From assembly GCA_051893555.1 (NCBI GenBank), contig JBJFHL010000005.1, positions 1-21,869 of the forward strand: a DNA stretch of 21,869 nt. Reading direction: 5' to 3'. Made by a program: the position numbers and the translations under genes. Positions 16,370 to 21,869 of the stretch are shown here, piece by piece. Source of the DNA: RGIG7179 sp051893555 (GTDB taxonomy: Bacteria; Bacillota; Clostridia; Peptostreptococcales; Anaerovoracaceae). How positions within the stretch are numbered: the first letter of the stretch is position 1; each line of letters starts with the position of its first letter. Under the pieces are notes generated by a model. That model was given only the letters and a program-made list of their open reading frames with translations, was not told the origin of the DNA and did no database searches.

Positions 16370-16803
16370 GCCGCATTTTCCTCTTCCGGCATCTGCGGTT
16401 CCTCCGATATGTAAAGCCGGCTTACTACCCATCCTTCATCCTCCATCCAGACACAGTTTTCCTCCGGTGAAATACCAAGCATGGAAGCAGCAGCTACCAG
16501 ATCCTTCAGAGGATATCCGACCCGATAATGAACCAGTGTACCTTCCGGCTTCGGCTGCCTGCTGTCTTCTGCTTCCACCAGAATCTCCTCCGGACTGCAG
16601 CCGCAGATCCCGGCAAGGCTTTCCGACAGCAGGCCTCGGTTCTCATCGCTGATGTATCCCTGCATTCCGACAACATCCCGGAAGTTTTCTATGGCCATAT
16701 CTGCCCGGAACATCCGTGTGTGCAGGTTCTGATTGCCGGCAAACTGAAGGACGAAGATCAGCAGAAGCATCAGAGATGCGACCGCTGTAATCAGATCTTT
16801 CAC
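16366..16803 (-). CDS. Small single-pass protein of the Tad operon (TadE-like position)
   Basis: This 145-residue protein starts at a GTG (16801-16803) that overlaps the stop of the preceding pilin-like gene, with AGGAGG about ten bases upstream. MKDLITAVASLMLLLIFVLQ is an N-terminal membrane segment. The rest (about 25-145) is acidic and soluble, with a CGCSPEEI patch near 67-74 and a glutamate-rich C-terminus. No family is recognised. Its place after the pilin-like genes and before another single-pass protein is where TadE/TadF minor pilins occur, so a minor subunit role is likely but unproven. It shares the short MK-N/D-L-I N-terminus with its three small neighbours. Confidence 0.7.
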   Translation of the reverse strand: MKDLITAVASLMLLLIFVLQFAGNQNLHTRMFRADMAIENFRDVVGMQGYISDENRGLLSESLAGICGCSPEEILVEAEDSRQPKPEGTLVHYRVGYPLKDLVAAASMLGISPEENCVWMEDEGWVVSRLYISEEPQMPEEENAA

Positions 16804-16958
16804 AGGGTACCCACCTCCTGACCGGCATATTGACTGATCTGATAACGCATTACCATGGCCACTGTACTTTTCAGTGAATCCGGTCCGTCACCTGCCATCA
16901 TCTGAAAGATGACAGCACCCAACAGTATCAGCCCCAGTACAATGATCAGATTCTTCAT
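16800..16958 (-). CDS. Short pilin-like membrane peptide 2 (52 aa), paralogue of its neighbour
   Basis: A 52-codon frame starts at the ATG at 16956-16958 with GGGAGG nine bases upstream, and its TGA overlaps the next gene's GTG. It begins MKNLIIVLGLILLGAVIFQM and continues through AGDGPDSLKS to a short polar tail. It shares the MKNLII start and a GDG-x-SLK motif with the preceding 58-residue protein, so the two look like a tandem duplication. Length, single hydrophobic helix and position fit a Flp-type major pilin. However, the usual Flp features (a charged leader ending in Gly, then Glu and Tyr at positions 5-6 of the mature protein) are absent. A structural pilin role is inference. Confidence 0.8.
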   Translation of the reverse strand: MKNLIIVLGLILLGAVIFQMMAGDGPDSLKSTVAMVMRYQISQYAGQEVGTL

Positions 16959-16960
16959 TT

Positions 16961-17137
16961 CTACTCGCCTCCCTGTGCCGTCCCGCCAAAGGACAGATTA
17001 TCTGAAATGGCTGCCGTTCCCCGGCGCATAATATCAGAAGCTGCTGTTTTCAGCGAATTTCCGTCTCCCAGCACAAGCGTATTTACAATCATCGCACCCA
17101 GTATGATCGTTCCGATAATAATGATCAGATTCTTCAT
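16961..17137 (-). CDS. Short pilin-like membrane peptide 1 (58 aa)
   Basis: The chosen ATG at 17135-17137 has GGAGAGG five bases upstream and gives 58 residues. A TTG six codons earlier lies within that ribosome binding site region and is not used here. The sequence is an N-terminal hydrophobic helix (MKNLIIIIGTIILGAMIVNT), then GDGNSLKTAASDIM and a Gly/Ser-rich tail. It begins 14 bp after tadC and ends 2 bp before a paralogue. In Tad loci this slot holds the Flp major pilin. The protein lacks the canonical prepilin cleavage motif, so it may be inserted uncleaved or be a non-pilin accessory peptide. Confidence 0.8.
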   Translation of the reverse strand: MKNLIIIIGTIILGAMIVNTLVLGDGNSLKTAASDIMRRGTAAISDNLSFGGTAQGGE

Positions 17138-17151
17138 CTCTACCTCTCCTC

Positions 17152-17823
17152 TCAAAACACAAATTCAAGTATTGTCATGGTATGCATGAAAACCACAACC
17201 ACAGCAAAGTCAATGACCAGCAGAAATACCACTGCCGTTGCCATAACAGTAGTCAACAGACTGTTTCTCTGTACCCGGCGGATATCTTCTGTCATTTTCT
17301 GCTGACGGATCATTTCCTGAAATACCTCAATCTGATCCACCAGTTCATCCGGTCGAATGACACCTGCTTTCTCCAGAACCAGACTGAAATTTTTCCCCGC
17401 TCTGGTAGGACAGCGCTCTGCCACCAGCCGGAAAGCTTCCCGGTCTTTCCCCGCCCTGTACAGGGAAAGCATTTCTGCATAGACAGGACGAAGCTTCTCG
17501 GAATGCTCCATCAGCTTCTCATAGAGAAAGTCTGCAGAAAACGCGTCCTCCTTTCTTGTCAGTGCCAGATTTTTTAAAAGCAGCCCGCTGTTGTAAATTT
17601 CCGGCTCCAGCTTTTTTCCCTGTATCTGCCGATATCGTTTCTCCAGTGCATCTTCGGCTGCAGCCCATCGGAAAATCTTTTCCTTTATTCTCCTCCACAG
17701 CATTCTGATCCATCCTGACATGGTCCCCCGGTCTGCCTTCTCCCATGGCTTACCCGTAAAATAAAACAGTCCGCCCGCACCATACAGCACAAGACAGATG
17801 ACCGGAAACACATCCTCCCACAT
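17152..17823 (-). CDS. tadC: TadC-like inner-membrane platform protein
   Basis: The ATG at 17821-17823 is preceded by GGGAGG with a 7-base spacer and gives 223 residues. An in-frame start 81 bases upstream would overlap tadB and has no such site. It has an N-terminal membrane segment (FPVICLVLYGAGGLFYF), a cytoplasmic helical region resembling the GspF/T2SSF fold (ALEKRYRQIQG ... MLSLYRAGKDREAFRLVAER ... FQEMIRQQKMTEDIRRVQRN), and a C-terminal membrane segment (TVMATAVVFLLVIDFAVVVV). Together with TadB it would form the platform on which the CpaF ATPase acts. It is shorter than typical TadC and shows two rather than four clear membrane segments, so it is a divergent member. The assignment rests on order in the operon as well as sequence. 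Confidence 0.75.
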   Translation of the reverse strand: MWEDVFPVICLVLYGAGGLFYFTGKPWEKADRGTMSGWIRMLWRRIKEKIFRWAAAEDALEKRYRQIQGKKLEPEIYNSGLLLKNLALTRKEDAFSADFLYEKLMEHSEKLRPVYAEMLSLYRAGKDREAFRLVAERCPTRAGKNFSLVLEKAGVIRPDELVDQIEVFQEMIRQQKMTEDIRRVQRNSLLTTVMATAVVFLLVIDFAVVVVFMHTMTILEFVF

Positions 17824-17851
17824 GGCGGTACCTCCCTTCTCCGGTTTCATC

Positions 17852-18823
17852 TCACAGATCAAACTTTCTTCTGGAAAGCAGAAGATGGACGAAAATGGCC
17901 GCAAGATAAGTCACAAGGGTCAGGAGAAACCATGTGATTCCCGGCCCGGTTCCGAACTGGTACCGGAGAAATTCTTCCATGGACAGGCCAAAAAAACGGA
18001 TGCCGCCTGCTGCCATCAGAAGACTGCATGCCGGAACAAGATATTTCAGTATCAGCCGTGCTTCATTATTCTCTCTTCGGTTTAATTCTTCCAGCTTTCT
18101 GGCTTCACGCATGGAGGAAGCCAGATCGCTGAGTGAATCGGTGACACGAAGTCCCGAGGTACAGGCCAGATACATATCTTCGGTCAGGATCGCTGCCCAG
18201 GATGTCCCAATGGAAAAGCGGAATTCCTCCATCAGGCCCTTCATCTCTGCGGACGAAGATGTCTTCTGCAAACCTCTCGAAAGATTCAGGAGTAGCTGCC
18301 TGCTGTGGGGCGCGTCTTCCATATGTAGTGCCGCTGCTTCGATCGCCTCCTGCATATTATTGTAATGGATCTTGTAATGGTTCAGGATCTCGGTGACAAG
18401 GATCTCACCCTCCATGGAACTGGCTACCCTGCGCTCCTGTACCATACACCGCAGCAGAAGATATGGCAGGGATCCGCTGCAGGCAGCCGCCGTGACAGCC
18501 AGTACGAAAGAGAGCCAACGTGCAGCAAGGAACAGTATCAGAACTGCCATACTGCCTGACAGCAGAAAAAAGGTCCGTACACTGCGTCTGGTTCCCATGG
18601 AAAATGTCATCTGCAGCATCCTTCGCACATGTTCCGGTAAACGGTTTTCATATTGTTCTCTTCGAATAGCCAGCCAGTCATCTTCATTGTGAAAGCTTCG
18701 GCGCAGCATTGAAATCCTGTGGATGACCATTCGGTACAGATCCTCCAGTTCCGGCAGGACTGCGGTCGCCAGTCCTGCCGCCAGAAAAATCAGTAAAAAT
18801 CCCTCTGTCATGCCCGTTTTCAT
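17852..18823 (-). CDS. tadB: TadB-like inner-membrane platform protein (T2SSF fold)
   Basis: This 323-residue protein has membrane segments near 7-23, 84-125 (LLSGSMAVLILFLAA and a second hairpin segment), about 267-280 and 296-318. A cytoplasmic GspF/T2SSF-like helical region lies between (about 130-255, containing MEGEILVTEILNHYKIHYNN and LRVTDSLSDLASSMREARK). This is the TadB arrangement: a polytopic platform protein that couples the CpaF ATPase to pilus extrusion. Its start overlaps the cpaF stop by 4 bases (ATGA), so the two are translationally coupled, and tadC follows after 28 bp. The sequence is divergent, and the call relies on topology plus operon order. Confidence 0.8.
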   Translation of the reverse strand: MKTGMTEGFLLIFLAAGLATAVLPELEDLYRMVIHRISMLRRSFHNEDDWLAIRREQYENRLPEHVRRMLQMTFSMGTRRSVRTFFLLSGSMAVLILFLAARWLSFVLAVTAAACSGSLPYLLLRCMVQERRVASSMEGEILVTEILNHYKIHYNNMQEAIEAAALHMEDAPHSRQLLLNLSRGLQKTSSSAEMKGLMEEFRFSIGTSWAAILTEDMYLACTSGLRVTDSLSDLASSMREARKLEELNRRENNEARLILKYLVPACSLLMAAGGIRFFGLSMEEFLRYQFGTGPGITWFLLTLVTYLAAIFVHLLLSRRKFDL

Positions 18824-20238
18824 TCCGGTGTCTCCCTTCGTTCAGCCGGCCGGTAATAGCGCGGGTAAATTGTAGTTTTCCCCATCAAAGGATTCCGCTG
18901 CTCCAGCTTCTTCAGGATATTCTCCATGTGCACCCACTCCTTTTCCTCCCACCGGGTCATTCCTCCGTTGCAAAGCGAATTCCATGGCAGGCCGGCCTTC
19001 CATTGCCACCTGTCTTCAGTGGGTATGTAACGGCAGAGAACATGAACCGACACCTGGTCCTCTTCTTCATCATAACAGTATGCACTGATTTCGGTCAGAC
19101 GCTTCTGAGACCGGTCGCCGGGAAGTGAATGAAACAGAAAAACCATCTGGAAATTCTGAAACACACGTGCGATCAGATTCTGAAGATTCCCGCCATATGT
19201 CTCGCAGATGGCAGACGCCATCTTATATGGAATCTGCACTGTGCTGCTGCTGTGGATGGTCGCCTTGCTCCGCATGGTGCCGGTAGATGTAATCTCCAGC
19301 GCCAGCCGGAAGGCAGCTGCATCCCGCATTTCTTCCAGCAGAATGTAATCGTTATCACCCCGCAGAAGAGATTTCGTGATAACCTCCAGTTCTTTTCCAT
19401 CTGCCACCAGCTGCATGACGGGAGCCAGCGGCATCAGTTCATGCCATGGTGTCTCCGGATCGGTGGAAACGGCAAGACCCTCCAGCCCGGGATCCTCCTG
19501 TTTCTGCCAGATCTGCAGAAAAGTCGTTTTTCCGGAACGGACCGGTCCGGTGATGAGAACGTTGAAACCGACACGGATCATTGCGCGAAACAGAGGAATT
19601 GCTTCGGATGGAATCGTTCCCAGCTCCGCCAGTTCCTCAAAGGTCAGGTTTTCCATGATATACTTTCGAAATACCATGACGTCCTGTCCCTTCTTTGTAC
19701 GATCACCGGAAAAAATGGTAATCCGGATCCCGTTATGGAGATAAATCTCATGAAACCCTTTCTCCAGTCTTTCTCTGGGGGCCGCCAGCAGCAATGCCCG
19801 TTTCAGCTGTTCTCTCCGCTCCGCGGGAATTCGCTGGGGCTGCAGTTGGGAGGTCCCGTCGATGAGACAGTACAGCCTGTCTCCGATCAGCTTCGCGGAG
19901 GATGACTTCCGGTAGGCCTCCGTTCTGTCATATGCCCAGGGTGCCAGACCTGCCAGACCGTAAACCTCATGAAATATTCCTTCTTCCAGACTTCCATACC
20001 ACGGCGGAATTTCTGTGTGCCAGCCTCTTTCCCGGATCATATCGCCAATCCGGGACTGAAGGAATACACGTTCCTTCTCATATCCCATGATGGCACGCTT
20101 TTCCCTCTCCAGCTTTCTGGCCTTGGCCATCTCATCCGTATCTCTCCAGTCTTCTTCAAACAGAGTCTCTGCCATGCGGCAAAGCTGATAAAATCCTTCG
20201 TATCGTTCTTCCTGTTCTTCTGTCTTCAAATCCTTCAT
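18820..20238 (-). CDS. cpaF: CpaF/TadA-family pilus assembly ATPase
   Basis: This 472-residue cytoplasmic secretion ATPase would power Tad pilus assembly. The Walker A loop is GPVRSGKTT (231-239, K237). The Walker B region is YILLEEMRD (298-306), where most family members have VGEVR. KATIHS (325-330) matches the conserved STIHA/S histidine motif. The N-terminal 200 residues correspond to the usual regulatory N-domain. The start is uncertain. The ATG at 20238 follows GAGGAGG with no spacer, while the in-frame TTG three codons later (20227-20229) has an ideal 9-base spacing to AGGAGG. Either way the gene overlaps the end of the TadZ-like gene by about 75-83 bp, an unusually long overlap. The tadB start overlaps its stop. 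Confidence 0.9.
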   Translation of the reverse strand: MKDLKTEEQEERYEGFYQLCRMAETLFEEDWRDTDEMAKARKLEREKRAIMGYEKERVFLQSRIGDMIRERGWHTEIPPWYGSLEEGIFHEVYGLAGLAPWAYDRTEAYRKSSSAKLIGDRLYCLIDGTSQLQPQRIPAERREQLKRALLLAAPRERLEKGFHEIYLHNGIRITIFSGDRTKKGQDVMVFRKYIMENLTFEELAELGTIPSEAIPLFRAMIRVGFNVLITGPVRSGKTTFLQIWQKQEDPGLEGLAVSTDPETPWHELMPLAPVMQLVADGKELEVITKSLLRGDNDYILLEEMRDAAAFRLALEITSTGTMRSKATIHSSSTVQIPYKMASAICETYGGNLQNLIARVFQNFQMVFLFHSLPGDRSQKRLTEISAYCYDEEEDQVSVHVLCRYIPTEDRWQWKAGLPWNSLCNGGMTRWEEKEWVHMENILKKLEQRNPLMGKTTIYPRYYRPAERRETPE

Positions 20239-20947
20239 CCTCCTCGATCCACCCTGTGACCTTTTCCATATCCCTTCTGAATTTCCGATGGTTCAGCAGC
20301 GGGACACGGTCCATTTCTGCCTGCCATCCAAAGGGAACAAAAGCAATGGTTTCCACTGTCCCGGATCCGCAGCCAAGTCTTTCTGCCAACTCTTTTTCTG
20401 TGTAAAATGCCCCGGAATCATTGAATTTATTCACCACATACAGCTGCTCCGGCGGAAGTACCCGTTCCAGTCCGCTGATTTTCGCCTCAAACCGCTGCAG
20501 GCATTTCTCCTGCTGCGTAAGAACCAGAATCGCCTTCTGCCCGCATTGCAGTGCTGCCATCGTCAGACCATCTGCCGGCCCGCAACCGCCGTCCACGAGT
20601 ATCCAGTCATAGTCTTCGCGGATCAGGCTGCATACCGTTTCCAGATCCCCCGTTCCAAATTTTCCGCCGTATCCGCTTCCAGTTCCCGACAAAATATCCA
20701 CGCCACGCGCGGTCATCACCGTCCGGCGGATTTCGTCCGCGGTCAGCGTTCCCTCTTTTAGCGCAGGATAGAGATCATCCAGAGAAGAGGCCGCGGACCG
20801 GGGCATCCATAGATCCACGGGATGAGAGGAGGCGCCAATCAGCAGGATTCGTTTTCCTGTGCCTGCCAGAAGTTCGGCAGCAGAAACTGCAACCATGGTA
20901 GTCCCTGTCTGACTGTCACCACCATAAAACACCACACATTTCTTCAT
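20156..20947 (-). CDS. tadZ: TadZ/CpaE-like MinD-family protein with a lysine-less P-loop
   Basis: This 263-residue protein has the MinD/ParA fold of TadZ/CpaE, which places Tad machinery at a cell site. Visible elements are the P-loop region FYGGDSQTGTTMVAVSAAEL (7-26), KRILLIGA (32-39), and the Walker B-like DWILVDGG (114-121). The P-loop is atypical: the signature KGG lysine is missing and the GK(T/S)T lysine is replaced by Thr (T16 in TGTT). ATP hydrolysis is therefore doubtful. The N-terminal receiver-like domain seen in many TadZ proteins is absent. It lies between CpaB and CpaF, as expected. The last 27 codons overlap the cpaF reading frame. The nearest good ribosome binding site, AGGAGAG, is about 15 bases upstream, with a weaker GGAAG closer. 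Confidence 0.85.
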   Translation of the reverse strand: MKKCVVFYGGDSQTGTTMVAVSAAELLAGTGKRILLIGASSHPVDLWMPRSAASSLDDLYPALKEGTLTADEIRRTVMTARGVDILSGTGSGYGGKFGTGDLETVCSLIREDYDWILVDGGCGPADGLTMAALQCGQKAILVLTQQEKCLQRFEAKISGLERVLPPEQLYVVNKFNDSGAFYTEKELAERLGCGSGTVETIAFVPFGWQAEMDRVPLLNHRKFRRDMEKVTGWIEEDEGFEDRRTGRTIRRILSALPHGRDSV

Positions 20948-21000
20948 TTTACGTCTTCCATTCTCTCCTGTCTTTTACTTTTTTCTCTCCGGCATCCGGA

Positions 21001-21597
21001 TCAGCTGTATAGAAGGACAAATTTCTTTCCTGCCTCCCCCAGCTTTCCCAGCTTCAGCGCTTTTTCTTCATCAACGATGACTTCCACCAGACTAACCGGT
21101 GCAGATGCCTTCAGCCGTTCATCATCTGCGGAGATCACTTCCTGATTGCTGCTGTCCCTGGCATAAGCCACCACAGCAGAAAGCACGATTTCCTCTTCGC
21201 AGTAAAACCGGACCGTATCCCCCCGCCGCAGCGTCTGAGGATATGACAGCAACCACTGATTGGGGATGGAGAGCACATACTGACCGGTAGTTCCTCCTAC
21301 CGACAGTTTCGGATCCTGAAAAAATTCCTGAAACAGCGGCGTTCCAGCCGGTACGTACTGTACCGTTTCCAGTCCCATCACCGCTGATGTGTCCTCCGCC
21401 AGCAATGCGCCGTCCGGCGGTTCTTCCATCCGAACGATTTCCAGCAGACTTTCTTCTACCACTGTGTTTCTCGCAGTATCCTGGCAAAAAACAAGTACTT
21501 TTTCGTAAGAAAGATGTTCTCTTCCCCAAAACTCCCAGAGCCCCAGGCATCCAAGCGATGCCACAATCAGAATCAGCCCTGCCATTCGTTTCTTCAT
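21001..21597 (-). CDS. cpaB: CpaB/RcpC-like SAF-domain protein, first gene of the Tad operon
   Basis: This 198-residue protein has an N-terminal membrane anchor (MAGLILIVASLGCLGLWEFW). An SAF-like domain follows: VLVFCQDTARNTVVEESLLEIV, then VPAGTPLFQEFFQ at about 82-94. A second beta-rich part (PQTLRRGDTVRFYCEEEIVL ... VSLVEVIVDEEKALKL) is the RcpC/CpaB C-terminal region. In Gram-negative Tad systems CpaB sits with the secretin. In Gram-positives, which lack the secretin, it probably helps the pilus cross the cell wall. The ATG at 21595-21597 has AGGAGG (21612-21607) nine bases upstream. It heads nine co-directional genes, and tadZ follows after 53 bp. Confidence 0.88.
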   Translation of the reverse strand: MKKRMAGLILIVASLGCLGLWEFWGREHLSYEKVLVFCQDTARNTVVEESLLEIVRMEEPPDGALLAEDTSAVMGLETVQYVPAGTPLFQEFFQDPKLSVGGTTGQYVLSIPNQWLLSYPQTLRRGDTVRFYCEEEIVLSAVVAYARDSSNQEVISADDERLKASAPVSLVEVIVDEEKALKLGKLGEAGKKFVLLYS

Positions 21598-21814
21598 TTC
21601 CGGTTTCCTCCTGTTTCTTATCCATTTCTGAACACTATCAGATTACCACACCGGGACGTTTCTTTCAGTACAATATAGAAAATAATTACAAGTATTTTCT
21701 TACATATTTCGACACAAACTTACATAATTCAACGACAAACGACGCCATTCTACGGCAATTGACAATCAATACATATATTTCCATTTATCTTTATACGGTC
21801 ACCGATCCGGGCGC
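21598..21814 (-). promoter_or_regulatory. Upstream control region of the Tad operon with tandem repeats and a Spo0A-like box
   Basis: This AT-rich stretch separates the group II intron end from cpaB and holds no gene. On the minus strand ATGTAAG occurs at 21725-21719 and again exactly 20 bp downstream at 21705-21699. Each copy follows a TGTCG element (TGTCGTTGAATT and TGTCGAAAT). TGTCGAA (21714-21708) equals the Spo0A box core. TATATT near 21671-21676 could serve as a -10 box but has no good -35 partner, which would suit an activator-dependent promoter. The repeats are seen directly; the regulator is inference. Confidence 0.45.
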
Positions 21815-21869
21815 AATCGAGTAGGAGGCGGTGATTAACCGCCGTCCTCTCACACCACCGTACGTACCG
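21815..21869 (-). mobile_element. 3' end of a group II intron (domain V 3' strand and domain VI)
   Basis: Read on the minus strand, the window opens with ACGTACGGTGGTGTGAGAGG, the 3' arm of domain V and the linker seen in bacterial group II introns. A domain VI hairpin follows (21847-21824: GGCGGU and ACCGCC around a short A-containing loop, flanked by GGA/UCC), then CCTACTCGATT (21825-21815), where these introns end. The exact exon junction cannot be fixed; it is between about 21815 and 21823. The ribozyme body and any reverse transcriptase gene lie beyond the right edge. Recognition is from memory of the conserved 3' end. Confidence 0.75.

Noticed and set aside
19129..19905. A 258-codon plus-strand open frame inside cpaF
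   Set aside because: It is antisense to the ATPase core including the Walker motifs and has no independent support.
1..21869. CRISPR arrays, tRNA or rRNA genes
   Set aside because: No regularly spaced repeats, tRNA cloverleaf with a TTCGA-type T loop, or rRNA-like conserved stretches were found by eye.

Overview
The window looks like chromosomal DNA of a Gram-positive gut-type Firmicute, most likely a Lachnospiraceae member. This rests on a large sortase-anchored Cna-B adhesin, a secretin-free Tad pilus locus, AGGAGG-type ribosome binding sites, a purB-purA pair and a Mn2+-type riboswitch. The genus is not determined. All supported genes lie on the minus strand, so transcription runs from high to low coordinates.

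Reading in the direction of transcription, the right edge (about 21815-21869) holds the 3' end of a group II intron. A roughly 220 bp control region follows, and then a tightly packed nine-gene Tad pilus operon (21597-15986): CpaB, TadZ/CpaE, CpaF/TadA ATPase, TadB, TadC, two tandem very short pilin-like proteins (the second only 52 aa), and two small single-pass proteins at the TadE/TadF position. No prepilin peptidase, secretin or sortase is present. A sigma-A-type promoter overlapping the end of the operon starts purB-purA (15910-13193), the AMP branch of purine synthesis.

The next unit is a P-type cation ATPase (12913-10256). Its leader carries a recognisable yybP-ykoY (Mn2+) aptamer overlapping an intrinsic terminator, which points to Mn2+-induced metal export. 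A palindromic terminator closes the gene. The following 328 bp intergenic region contains a 109 bp element with perfect 15 bp inverted termini; it is a repeat or an RNA of unknown identity. Next come a secreted fibronectin-type-III-like protein with its own terminator (9927-8705) and a 2627-residue surface adhesin (8609-726). The adhesin has an N-terminal thioester domain, several Cna-B-like isopeptide modules, a T-Q ester-bond (VaFE) domain and a VPKTG sorting signal. The left edge holds a Phd/YefM antitoxin and PIN toxin pair behind its own AT-rich promoter with two TAGCTA palindromes; the toxin runs off the window.

Much of the window concerns the cell surface (Tad pilus, covalently stabilised adhesin, secreted Fn3 protein), with housekeeping purine and metal-homeostasis genes in between. 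The least explained parts are the inverted-repeat element at 10075-10183, the atypical pilin-like subunits, the lysine-less TadZ P-loop, and the repeat-rich region between the group II intron and the Tad operon.
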